64,000 nucleotides of DNA from JARBAU01 sp040414675. Lineage in GTDB: Archaea > Thermoproteota > Nitrososphaeria > Nitrososphaerales > Nitrososphaeraceae. A model generated the notes under the pieces. The model searched no databases. It was not told the origin of the DNA and worked only from the letters and a program-made list of their open reading frames with translations. This document shows, piece by piece, positions 44,825 through 53,677 of the stretch; the stretch's first letter is position 1, and the number at the start of each line of letters is the position of its first letter. Location of the stretch: contig JBEDUN010000093.1 in the NCBI GenBank assembly GCA_040414675.1, forward strand, positions 124,001 to 188,000. The letters are read 5' to 3'. A program made the position numbers and the translations under genes.

Positions 44825-46114
44825 TCAGGATACAGGCCGAATATTTGCACCTAATCTTCTCATCTCAGAGACAAATTGCGGATATGAAACATCAACCGAA
44901 TCTACGCCATTCACTATCGAGTGTTCTGTAAGCATGGAAGCAATGGTAAATGCCATAAACAACCTGTGATCACTATGTGCATCCAGTGTAGCGTTTCTTA
45001 GGTCTCTTGGTGCACTTATAGTAATTCTATCACGTTCTTCTTTAACATAAGCGCCCAATTTGGTAAGTTCTTGTGAGATATTCGAGACTCGGTCTGTCTC
45101 CTTCAACCTAGCATGTTCAATTCCTTCAATGTACACCGGCGAAGACGCCTTTAGGGCTAAGATTGAAACGACGGGAAGAAGATCTGGTGTATCAAATAGT
45201 TCGAAATTCCCCCCAACGAGGGAGTCACATCCGTAGACTTTTGCTTCTCCTTTGTTGGTATCAATTTTAACACGACCTCCCATTCTTGAAATAATATCAA
45301 TGATTTTTGAATCCCCCTGTGGATATCGAAAATCCAATCCGTCTATTGTAATTTCATCACTTGTAAGAATACCTGCCGTCATTACAAGTGCTGCTGATGA
45401 GAAATCTGATGGTATTTTGAAAGTAGTTCCTTTATACGATCCTGGATTCACTGAAACCTTGGTCTCCATTGAACCTGTAATCTTTGCACCAAAACTATTC
45501 ATAGTACTAATCGTGGCATCAATATAAGGTCGCGACACTTGTCTACCAGTGATTTTAATTGTGACCGGAGAGTTCGCTCGTATCCCAGTAATAAGGAGTG
45601 AAGATAGGAACTGACTTGAAACTTCTCCGCTGATACTAGCTGTTCCTCCTCTCATGCCACCACCTTTAGTGACCAAAGGTGGGGTGCCATCACCTTTAGA
45701 CGACCAACACCTTACTCCGAGCTGATTCAAGCCTTCGATCAGCGGACCCATTGGTCTTCTTCTTAAGCTTGCGTCACCGGTCAGTATCGTGAATCCTCCA
45801 CTTGTCAAAGATGAGATTGCAGCAATTAATCTAATAGTAGTTCCAGAATTCTCCGCATTGACTACATTTTCTGGGACCTTCAAGCAATCGCGTCCATTTA
45901 CTATCAATACATCACTTTCACAATTCATAACAACTCCGAGTGCCTTACAAGCGGAGACAGTTGCGATAGTGTCTCTGGCTAGCAACGGGTTAATAATAGT
46001 TGATGTACCTTCAGCGAGTGAAGCAATAGCCACTGCTCTGTGCGTATAGCTCTTGCTTGGGGGACATTGAATAGTTCCCGAAATTTTTGATCGTTGAATA
46101 CTTATATTACTCAA
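44825..46114 (-). CDS. aroA: EPSP synthase
   Basis: 429 residues. PPSKSYTHRAVAIASLAEGTS at the N-terminus, NAENSGTTIRLI, GDASLRRRPMGPL and a late DHRLFMAF motif are the PEP/shikimate-3-phosphate binding sites. It makes 5-enolpyruvylshikimate-3-phosphate. Its start overlaps the end of aroK by eight bases. Confidence 0.97.
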   Translation of the reverse strand: MSNISIQRSKISGTIQCPPSKSYTHRAVAIASLAEGTSTIINPLLARDTIATVSACKALGVVMNCESDVLIVNGRDCLKVPENVVNAENSGTTIRLIAAISSLTSGGFTILTGDASLRRRPMGPLIEGLNQLGVRCWSSKGDGTPPLVTKGGGMRGGTASISGEVSSQFLSSLLITGIRANSPVTIKITGRQVSRPYIDATISTMNSFGAKITGSMETKVSVNPGSYKGTTFKIPSDFSSAALVMTAGILTSDEITIDGLDFRYPQGDSKIIDIISRMGGRVKIDTNKGEAKVYGCDSLVGGNFELFDTPDLLPVVSILALKASSPVYIEGIEHARLKETDRVSNISQELTKLGAYVKEERDRITISAPRDLRNATLDAHSDHRLFMAFTIASMLTEHSIVNGVDSVDVSYPQFVSEMRRLGANIRPVS

Positions 46115-46973
46115 TTACTTCTACACTCGCTTTCTCATTGTTCAAATTAGAGATTAAGATTCTGCCATCATGTTGAGAAAATGCATCGACTATATTCTTT
46201 GTGTTCTCTAATGAAGTAACTGCTGCTATGGATGGACCGTTACCGGATATTGATGCTGAAATTGCTCCCGCCTTCAGGGCATCTAACGCGGGACGAGAAT
46301 CGAATCCAGATACGCAAGACATTATAACTCCATTTAATTTCATGGCTTTCCAATAATTTCCCGATTTCGCCAAATTAAATGAATCGAAAAAAAGATCAGA
46401 AAATAGTGGTAGGCTAGACATAAAGTCTCCTCTTGTCGCTAGTCTTGGTAGAAATATTACTGCACATAAGTCCATCGGAGCTTGCAAGTGCTTGAGCAAT
46501 TCACAAGATCTGTTATCAGTTATGACTACACCTCCATAATAACATGCAGCAGTGTCATCAAATGCTCCAGTAAACGTCACGCCAGCCTTTACAGAGGCAG
46601 CAATCGCAGAATGCAACACACGTTTATCTTCTAAGTTGTCTTCAATTATCTTATGGCAGGCAAGAGACAATGCGCCAGTAACTGCGCTTGAGCTTTTCAA
46701 ACCGAATCCAGGTGGTATTTCAGAAGTGATGTCAATATTGATCTGGTATTGAGATAGCATTTCAGGAGGTAAAATGGCATATACAACATATTCAAGCAAT
46801 TCCTTGCCTAATTCTGTCCGTATTTTTAATCCCTTTCCGCGCGATAGACTGACTTCAGATACAACTTTCAGTGAAATTCCCACTGCCGATCCATAACCAG
46901 AACCAATAGCATTCAATATGGATATCGCACCGTGCACCGTTGCTCTGACACGACTATTCAAAATTTTCACCAA
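46107..46973 (-). CDS. aroK: Archaeal shikimate kinase (GHMP type)
   Basis: 288 residues from a TTG (a GTG directly follows). The GHMP ATP loop is PPGFGLKSSSAVTGA and a third motif ISGNGPSIAAV is near residue 240. This is the archaeal non-homologous replacement of bacterial AroK, phosphorylating shikimate. It overlaps aroE upstream by 20 bases and aroA downstream by eight. Confidence 0.95.
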   Translation of the reverse strand: MVKILNSRVRATVHGAISILNAIGSGYGSAVGISLKVVSEVSLSRGKGLKIRTELGKELLEYVVYAILPPEMLSQYQINIDITSEIPPGFGLKSSSAVTGALSLACHKIIEDNLEDKRVLHSAIAASVKAGVTFTGAFDDTAACYYGGVVITDNRSCELLKHLQAPMDLCAVIFLPRLATRGDFMSSLPLFSDLFFDSFNLAKSGNYWKAMKLNGVIMSCVSGFDSRPALDALKAGAISASISGNGPSIAAVTSLENTKNIVDAFSQHDGRILISNLNNEKASVEVIE

Positions 46974-47808
46974 ATGGTCCGAGCAGTGCCTTTCTCATTA
47001 CATCCTTGGGAGCAGGCATTCCAGTCCAAATTTGAAATGACTCTGCTGCCTGCTCCAGTAACATTTCGTATCCATATATGAGCATAGCGCCAGCTTGTTT
47101 AGCATTTCTAAGTAAATTAGTTAGGACAGGTCTGTACACGATGTCGTAAACGATGCTGCCTTCAGAAATAGACGGCATATCAATGATTGCATTTTCATTA
47201 TCCATACCTAAAGGCAGTGTGTTTACTATCATGTCTGCTTGATTCGAATTTAACTTTACGTCGTCCAGACTTAAGGTATCACACTTGGATCCAAGCTGAG
47301 TTCCAAGCTTTGCTAATTCCTTCGCTTTGTTTATATTTCGATTAGCTATCAAAATTTTGATGTCCTGCGTTTCCTTTGATAAGCCAGCAACTACAGCTCG
47401 TGCAGCACCACCTGCTCCTAATAATAGAATGTTCATTCCATTCAAGTTGATCTTTCGATTTGCCAGTGGCCTAAGGAATCCTTCTACGTCTGTATTGTAC
47501 CCATATAGCAAGCCTTGAACATTCTGAACTGTATTAACAGCGCCAGCTCGTTTTGCAATACTATCGAGCACATCAATATATTTTAGGACATTAGTCTTAT
47601 GCGGTATGGTGACATTGAACCCTGCAATGCCTACTTTCTTCAATGAAAAAATTGATGCCTCTAATTCTAAGTATTTCACTTTATACGCGATATAGGTGCT
47701 CCTGAGCTTCAAATGATTAAAACCTGCATTATGTATCATCGGCGACAAAGAATGCTCTATCGGATCGCCAATAATGCAGTAGGTTTTAATAGATTCCTCT
47801 AACCTCAT
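46954..47808 (-). CDS. aroE: Shikimate dehydrogenase
   Basis: 284 residues. IGDPIEHSLSPMIHNAGF and FNVTIPHKTNVLKYID are the substrate site, with the catalytic Lys in PHK; GAGGAARAVVAG is the NADP-binding loop and a C-terminal YGYEMLLEQAA follows. It reduces 3-dehydroshikimate. Its start overlaps the end of aroD by 23 bases. Confidence 0.97.
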   Translation of the reverse strand: MRLEESIKTYCIIGDPIEHSLSPMIHNAGFNHLKLRSTYIAYKVKYLELEASIFSLKKVGIAGFNVTIPHKTNVLKYIDVLDSIAKRAGAVNTVQNVQGLLYGYNTDVEGFLRPLANRKINLNGMNILLLGAGGAARAVVAGLSKETQDIKILIANRNINKAKELAKLGTQLGSKCDTLSLDDVKLNSNQADMIVNTLPLGMDNENAIIDMPSISEGSIVYDIVYRPVLTNLLRNAKQAGAMLIYGYEMLLEQAAESFQIWTGMPAPKDVMRKALLGPFGENFE

Positions 47809-48499
47809 TGTTTCTATTCATACCTTCATACAGTCTTTTCATTTGCATTATTGTGAGTTGTCCTGGTGCAACCTCACTTCCAAGTGAAGCATAGGTAAAT
47901 GGAGATGATTTGCATAGCCCGCAAAGTACCCTAGATACAATGCCCTTTTCCCCCATTGCAAAGGCGATTAGTTTAGAATCACCTACCTCTTGATACAGCT
48001 CGAATATGGAGATTGAATCTTCAATGCTAGATGCCATCGTGACAATCTTGATATAATTGCTATATTTTCTCATACCGGACATAAGACATTTAAGCTCTTC
48101 CAGACTTGGTGTTTTACTATGATTGTGCCATGATACCAAAATCGGAGTATCGTTTTTTAAAACGTAACTTTTAATATTTTGATTTGCCTTTAGTGCATTA
48201 TATTCTACGTCTACTAGCATTGGCTTTGCATCGGCTAGTCTGGTTAACCAATGCGCTCGCATTTCGTCAGTTCCTGGGAACTTTCCTAACTCACTTTTAT
48301 CACGCAAGGTGTAAATTGCTCTACCTTTAACTCCATCTGCATATTGAAGCCCAGCTTCGATATCTGAGATACTCAAATAGTCAAATCGTATTTCCATAAA
48401 ATCTGCACCCAACTTTTGGGCTAGCGAAATTTGATATTGGAGCTGATCCAAATTCTCTGCGGCGATTGAGACGCATATCTTAGGCAATATATCTAACAC
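47786..48499 (-). CDS. aroD: 3-dehydroquinate dehydratase, type I
   Basis: 237 residues, GTG start. ADFMEIRFDYL, a central VDVEYN strand, SWHNHSKTPS and YIKIVTMASS with the Schiff-base Lys, and a GSEVAPGQLTI ending match the type I class. It dehydrates 3-dehydroquinate. It is the first gene after the island; upstream pathway genes are 3.2 kb away. Confidence 0.95.
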   Translation of the reverse strand: MLDILPKICVSIAAENLDQLQYQISLAQKLGADFMEIRFDYLSISDIEAGLQYADGVKGRAIYTLRDKSELGKFPGTDEMRAHWLTRLADAKPMLVDVEYNALKANQNIKSYVLKNDTPILVSWHNHSKTPSLEELKCLMSGMRKYSNYIKIVTMASSIEDSISIFELYQEVGDSKLIAFAMGEKGIVSRVLCGLCKSSPFTYASLGSEVAPGQLTIMQMKRLYEGMNRNNEVRGIY

Positions 48500-48834
48500 A
48501 GAAGAATTCGATTATTAACTTCTTCTTGAACACCGAATATCTGTTTCCGCGAGCTCCTTTTACTGCTACATTCAATTTAGTTAAATTACCAGCTAGAAGC
48601 AAGTATGTCAGACTAGCTTTCGAACAAATGATTATTACTTATTTGAAGATCAGATTATAAGAGAATAGTATATTTGGGATACCTATTTGAAATTCTAACA
48701 AATGCTTAGGAATCAAACTCATCTGGAAAAATATCCTGCAAACGTACACAGTTTGATCTGTACCAAGATCTTACATACCCATAGCAGAATATAATGCAAA
48801 CTGGTTTGTAGAAAACATCATCAATATTGCCAGA
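48500..48834. other. Island edge, nothing recognised
   Basis: About 335 bases between aroD and the transposase remnant. AT-rich, no gene or RNA seen. The promoter that now drives aroD and the following genes should lie here or further upstream. Confidence 0.45.
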
Positions 48835-49683
48835 TTATTGACTCTATGCATATTATAGTTTGTTCATCTAAATGACAAATCTGCATTCGAGTCAATCTAG
48901 ACATAAGATGCTCTCCAAAAAGTCTTTTTATGACTGAGACAATGGTCTCCTCCTTATTTCGTTGATTGTAAATTAATTTGGAATAACCATTTTTCATCTG
49001 CTTTCAGTATTTACCATATATGTTCTCCATATCGGTACAGATTCATATCGAGCTGGGACTACACTTAATGCATGCAAGCCATCTCTTACCAAAAGATGAT
49101 TATCTTCACTATCATATCCCTTGTCCGCTTTAACTACAGATAATGGAAGTACACTTGATGTCCTTGTTATGCTTGATTAAAAATCTATATTATCATGCCT
49201 TGTAGGAGCAAGTTTTATCTTGATTGTACATATGATTTGTTGTAATACATCTACCCCAATACGTAATTTCGCATATTTTCTCCATGCTTCTGTTCTTTCG
49301 GTATAATACTGTGAAGAACGAGTTATCTTTATCTTTGGTTGGAATCTATTCCAACAAAAATATTCAGTTCGCTGCTACTCACAATGAAGGATGAAATTCT
49401 CTTTTCAGGCAATGAATTGTTGATTCTGTCGGTAAACTATTGCACTATGGTAAAGTGAGGAATGCACGATAGACCTAAAAATAATAAAATAATAGGCTTC
49501 AACTAAGCACTCGACAACCATTCTATAACTCTTACCTTCGTACTGCCTTATTGCCAGTAATACTAAATGCTGCCACACCGTAAATACACAATTGCTCTTT
49601 CTGTAAAGAAACAATGGTATCCTTGAATTTCTCAAAACACCGTACCTATTATTTGCCAATTTAACATACCTTGATTCTTTCAA
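48835..49683 (-). pseudogene. Decayed DDE transposase (IS4/IS5-like)
   Basis: The intact N-terminal frame (49405-49683) reads KLANNRYGVLRNSRIPLFLY, TVWQHLVLLAIRQYEGKSYR and VVECLVEAYY. Further along the minus strand, other frames carry ITRSSQYYTERTEAWRKY, VVKADKGYDSEDNHLL, VVPARYESVPIWRTY and, after a frameshift and a stop, KNGYSKLIYNQRNKEETI with VIKRLFGEHL. This is the full order of a DDE transposase with several frameshifts and stops, hence long dead. No clear inverted repeats were found. Confidence 0.8.
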
Positions 49684-49754
49684 CGTCCATACTTGCTTAT
49701 ATACTCCTGCAAGGCTCTAATGGTGTTCAATACGAGGTTTTCACAGAGCCTGAG
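49684..49754. other. Spacer between transposase remnant and repeats
   Basis: Seventy bases without recognised features, leading into the tandem repeat. Confidence 0.3.
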
Positions 49755-50180
49755 TGGGTCAATTCATTATCCATTCATTTTATACCCGAACAGAAGAAAT
49801 TACCAGAACGAATCGAGGGATAACGTTGAAGAGTAAATGAAATGGCGCCAATTTAGTTCTAATATATTCTGATAGAACACTATTTTACGTTGGTATTATC
49901 TACTGATTAGACTTAGCATTCAGGTCTGATATTCAAATCCGCACTGGCCAATGGTATACATGTCACAAAATATTGCGGAACCAACTATCTCCATAAAACC
50001 GCGGCAATTTTAATCATTCATAAACAGAGCTAAGTACAAAGATCGATGAATAATAGTAATTTGCTTTATTAATTTAGATATATAATAAAAAACTTAAATT
50101 TGTCTTATTTGGTTTATGTTATCTAGGCGTGAAGAATACGGTTTGATTGTCTATTATATAGGCCTGAAGAATACACGAGA
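49755..50180. repeat. Diverged tandem repeat, copy 1
   Basis: About 0.4 kb that aligns over its length with copy 2 (50182-50585). Shared landmarks: GTCAATTCATT (49758), TGGCGCCA (49843-49850), CTGATAGAAC, CCAATGGTATACATGT (49948-49963), TTAATTTAGATATATAAT (near 50068-50086) and GAAGAATAC near the end. There is no long open frame in either copy, so the repeat is non-coding. Confidence 0.75.
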
Positions 50181-50181
50181 A

Positions 50182-50585
50182 TGAGTCAATTCATTGTATA
50201 TCCAGTTTATACCAGAAGACACGTAATCATCTGAAATGATCCAGGGATGACATTGCCAAACAAATGATACAATGGCGCCACTATTCAAAGAAATTCTGAT
50301 AGAACTTTATTCTTTCTATAGTTTTATTTACTAATCAGACGCGGGCTATCAACAGTGTTTTCCAGTTCTGCATCAGCCAATGGTATACATGTAACAGAAT
50401 GATGTGGAATCTACGGTTTTCAGTTTGACACCCATACATCAACGGATGATAGATAAATGGCTTAGTACTATTCAATGACTAATAAGTGACATATTTCATT
50501 AATTTAAATATATATTAAAGATCATAGAAATTTATCTTGACTGGCTATATGATTGTTTATTATATAGACCTGAAGAATACTCCTA
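50182..50585. repeat. Diverged tandem repeat, copy 2
   Basis: Second copy, with landmarks GTCAATTCATT (50185), TGGCGCCA (50273-50280), CTGATAGAAC, CCAATGGTATACATGT (50377-50392), TTAATTTAAATATATATT (near 50499-50516) and GACCTGAAGAATAC (50568). The landmark spacing shifts from 427 to about 406, so small insertions and deletions have accumulated. It abuts the spacer downstream of the methyltransferase gene. Confidence 0.75.
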
Positions 50586-50737
50586 ATTAAAACTAGCCAG
50601 GCAGAACTTAGCTTATCACTGATGTCCAATATGGAAAGCAGAAAATACTGACTAGCAGGTGGAACGAGGCATGCTTTCTACACCGCCAATGCAAACATAA
50701 ATTCAAAGTTGAATTTCAAGGACGTTCCCTGGCAAGA

Positions 50738-51613
50738 TTATCTATGATTATAATGGGAAGGAATTTTTTTCCAATTTGGGATAAGTGCGTTAGGTCTTAT
50801 ATGGAGCCCTTCCTCCTTAAGCCTTTCCTTAGCTAATTTAACATATTCTTGGACTATATCCATGCCGATATATCGTCTTTTGAAATGAGATGCAACTTTG
50901 GTTGTTTGACCGCTACCATTGAATGGATCTAAGACTATATCACCCCTGTAAGAGTACAGCTTCATCAATCTGTACGGAATTTCTTCTGGGAACGGACATG
51001 GATGATCTATGTATCCCGGTGGAACTGGTGGTAAATGCCATACAGAATTTGCTATCTCTTTGGTCCACTCTTCATGTGTTGCTGGTAAAGCATCCCTTCT
51101 TTGGTTCCTACCAGAATTCACATTTCCTTTTCTGAGTACCAGAATAAACTCATGCATTATATTTGCCCTATAGTATTTTGGATAAGGATTAATGACAAAG
51201 GATCCATATCTATTTGTTCCACCTGTTACTTTATGCCAAATGATTTCCTCATGAAGATTCCAATTTCCAAAGGGTTCCACAAGTTTTGAAAGAAGCATAT
51301 GAGGCAAAGGTATCAAAGTCCCATTTACCAATTCGTTACCAATAACGATACAACAATAGCCCCCGTCTTTAGTTACTCGAAATACACTTTCATTAAATAT
51401 AGAAACCATATCTGCTAAGTAATCGGAGGTCTCTTGTCTTAATCTACCGCGATAGTATCCACCATTTTTAGAGACATGCATGTCGTAGTCGATGGCATTT
51501 CTGTAAGGCGGTGATGTGATAGTCAGCTGAATAGATTCCGGGGCTACTCTATCCAAAACTGATTTGCAATGACCATGAATTATTGTATTTAGAAGGCTTT
51601 CTTGGAGTAACAT
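50738..51613 (-). CDS. Beta-class DNA methyltransferase (N4-cytosine/N6-adenine)
   Basis: 291 residues. The catalytic motif IV TSPPY is at 33-37 and the SAM-binding motif DPFNGSG at 229-235, the beta-class order. SPPY is common in N4-cytosine methyltransferases and also found in N6-adenine ones. LYSYRGDIVLDPF and RRYIGMDIVQEYVKLAKERL complete the fold. The frame is intact. No restriction endonuclease is next to it, so it looks solitary. It sits within the island that splits the aromatic genes. Confidence 0.92.
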   Translation of the reverse strand: MLLQESLLNTIIHGHCKSVLDRVAPESIQLTITSPPYRNAIDYDMHVSKNGGYYRGRLRQETSDYLADMVSIFNESVFRVTKDGGYCCIVIGNELVNGTLIPLPHMLLSKLVEPFGNWNLHEEIIWHKVTGGTNRYGSFVINPYPKYYRANIMHEFILVLRKGNVNSGRNQRRDALPATHEEWTKEIANSVWHLPPVPPGYIDHPCPFPEEIPYRLMKLYSYRGDIVLDPFNGSGQTTKVASHFKRRYIGMDIVQEYVKLAKERLKEEGLHIRPNALIPNWKKIPSHYNHR

Positions 51614-51626
51614 GAATATTAAGAAA

Positions 51627-51643
51627 AGGGCCCATCAATATGG
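51627..51643 (-). repeat. Short repeat shared with the TPR gene start
   Basis: GCCATATTGATGGGCCC in the methyltransferase leader, 14 bases before its ATG. The same 17 bases span the start of the TPR gene (12699-12715), and similarity continues a few bases further (TTCCTT versus TTTCTT). Confidence 0.6.
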
Positions 51644-51707
51644 CGGATACTTTAAAATAATAAACATCCAGATAAACAAATATTATATTCTTATGACAAC
51701 AAGTATC

Positions 51708-52760
51708 TCATTTCTCGATCAGGTACTCGTCTACTTCCATTCCAAAATGCCTTCCTGAACCTTGCTTTATAGATCCCAAGATTTTATCACCAATTTCTAA
51801 TTCTGTAACTGATACTATTGCCCCACTAGACTTTACAAGTCGTATAGTTTCTGCATTTTGTAGTATTACGGTACCTACTTCACCTCCAGACTTCCCTTTA
51901 ACCAGTTTGAGTGGCCGAGTTTCAATTTTTGATCTACCTACGGTAACACGTCTTGAAATTCCGTCGCTGTTGACAACCAAAATTTCTGCCCCTGCTTCCA
52001 GTTCTGACAAGTACTTGGTTTTACCGTCTGGGGTAAGAGTGTAACAATGTACTGCACCTGCATTAACTCTAAATGGTCTGGGAGAAGTAAAAGATGATCC
52101 TATAGATTCGTTGTGTATCAAGAATAAAAAGTTAGATCTACTACCAATTAGCATTCCCTCGCCCACATTAAGTATAGAGGTCGTATCTACACAGACTCGC
52201 TCGCCAATGCCTACGTCAATTAAGTCTATGACATCAATTTCTTGAATCGACAGGATTTTATTCTGCATATAATTTATCGAATCGCGGATCTCTTGTTCGC
52301 TGCTGGTTTCAAGTATTACACCGTCGACTCCCAGCTCTAGCACGCCAAACATTGTTCGTACCTCGTCTGAGTTCTTGGCAGTGGTAAAGATTTTGATCTC
52401 TGATCCGTGTACTTTGGCAATTATATTTTCGAGTGGAATGATCTTCCAGTCATGTGAATCAACTATTATGAAATTCGCTCCTGCCTCAGAGGAAACGACA
52501 ATGTCCTCTATGTCGGATTCAGTTTTTACTTTTTTATAAATTCCAGCGACCTTGCCTCGACTCTTTAAACTATTTAGTTCAGTATTCGATTTGCAGATCA
52601 CCATATCCGCATCTTCTGAATCGTACATCGATTTGAATTTAGTCCCATGAAGTTTTGTTGGTTCAGCAAATATCAATTGTATATCAGGTATTTTAGAGAG
52701 GAATGTAGGAAACTCAGAATCAGAAACACGGGGTTTGATAACTAAGGTTTTTTTATTCAT
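51708..52760 (-). CDS. 3-dehydroquinate synthase II (archaeal AroB')
   Basis: 350 residues from the ATG at 52760, which overlaps the end of the ADH synthase gene; a TTG four codons earlier also exists. GVDGVILETSS, IGERVCVDTTSIL, EGMLIGS and PRPFRVNAGAVHCYTL with LSELEAGAEIL are motifs of the archaeal NAD-dependent enzyme that converts ADH to 3-dehydroquinate. The next pathway genes lie beyond the island. Confidence 0.95.
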   Translation of the reverse strand: MNKKTLVIKPRVSDSEFPTFLSKIPDIQLIFAEPTKLHGTKFKSMYDSEDADMVICKSNTELNSLKSRGKVAGIYKKVKTESDIEDIVVSSEAGANFIIVDSHDWKIIPLENIIAKVHGSEIKIFTTAKNSDEVRTMFGVLELGVDGVILETSSEQEIRDSINYMQNKILSIQEIDVIDLIDVGIGERVCVDTTSILNVGEGMLIGSRSNFLFLIHNESIGSSFTSPRPFRVNAGAVHCYTLTPDGKTKYLSELEAGAEILVVNSDGISRRVTVGRSKIETRPLKLVKGKSGGEVGTVILQNAETIRLVKSSGAIVSVTELEIGDKILGSIKQGSGRHFGMEVDEYLIEK

Positions 52761-53547
52761 CTTTGATGTCAAATACTTTCATTGCTTCATCTGATCTCTT
52801 TCCTTTCATTATTATCTGATATAATGCCTTGACCATCGCCTGAGGAGAGCGATGCTGGAATATATTTCTGCCAAAAGTGACGCCTCTAGCTCCTGCTTTC
52901 AAGGCGTCATAACACATATCTAAAATTTCTCTGTCGGTCTCTGCTTTTGGCCCTCCTGCTATAACTATGGGTACAGGGCAGCCTTTGATGACATTCTTAA
53001 ACGTAGATATTTCACCAGTGTAAACGACCTTAATAATGTCAGCGCCTGCCTCCGCCCCAATTCTTGCCGCATGGGCCACTGTCTCTGGGTCACTCGGATC
53101 CTTAACATTTTCTCCTCTTGCATACATCATTGCAACAAGGGGCATACTCCATTCATCGCATTTGTCAGAGATAGTTCCTAGCTTATATAGCATCTCCGGT
53201 TCCTCTTTGCTGCCTACGTTAATATGAACTGACACAGCGTCAGCCCCTAGCCTTATTGCTTCCTCAACACTTCCCATAAGCATCTTTCGATTAGGGGCAA
53301 GTCCGAGAGACGTACTTCCTGATAGATGAATAATTACTCCTATCGAAGACGGTCTAGGCATCGATTTTGCTATACCTTTGTTAACAAGAACACAACTGAG
53401 CCCTGCGGCTTCGCAAGAATAAATGAGTGAGTGGGCATCTTCTAGACCTTGAATAGGCCCTAATGTAAGCCCATGATCCATAGGTATGCAAAGCATTTTT
53501 CCCTCTTTCATAATCCGGGCTAATCTAATGTCTCTGCCGAAAACCAT
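52753..53547 (-). CDS. ADH synthase (archaeal AroA'), class I aldolase fold
   Basis: 264 residues. PMDHGLTLGPIQGLED, a middle DAVSVHINVGS, ADIIKVVYTG with the Schiff-base Lys, and a GRNIFQHRSPQAM ending match 2-amino-3,7-dideoxy-D-threo-hept-6-ulosonate synthase and related DhnA aldolases. It starts the archaeal route to dehydroquinate; position beside DHQ synthase II supports this over fructose-bisphosphate aldolase. Its end overlaps the next gene. Confidence 0.92.
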   Translation of the reverse strand: MVFGRDIRLARIMKEGKMLCIPMDHGLTLGPIQGLEDAHSLIYSCEAAGLSCVLVNKGIAKSMPRPSSIGVIIHLSGSTSLGLAPNRKMLMGSVEEAIRLGADAVSVHINVGSKEEPEMLYKLGTISDKCDEWSMPLVAMMYARGENVKDPSDPETVAHAARIGAEAGADIIKVVYTGEISTFKNVIKGCPVPIVIAGGPKAETDREILDMCYDALKAGARGVTFGRNIFQHRSPQAMVKALYQIIMKGKRSDEAMKVFDIKDE

Positions 53548-53677
53548 TATGGTAACATGAATTCTATACCTCCTTAAAAGTCATCTGTCAAATGATTTTT
53601 ACCATAGATTTGAGAGCAGGGATATCAGCATGTCCATCATTACTTTAATATACAAATTCTGAGAAATAACCTTTAGA

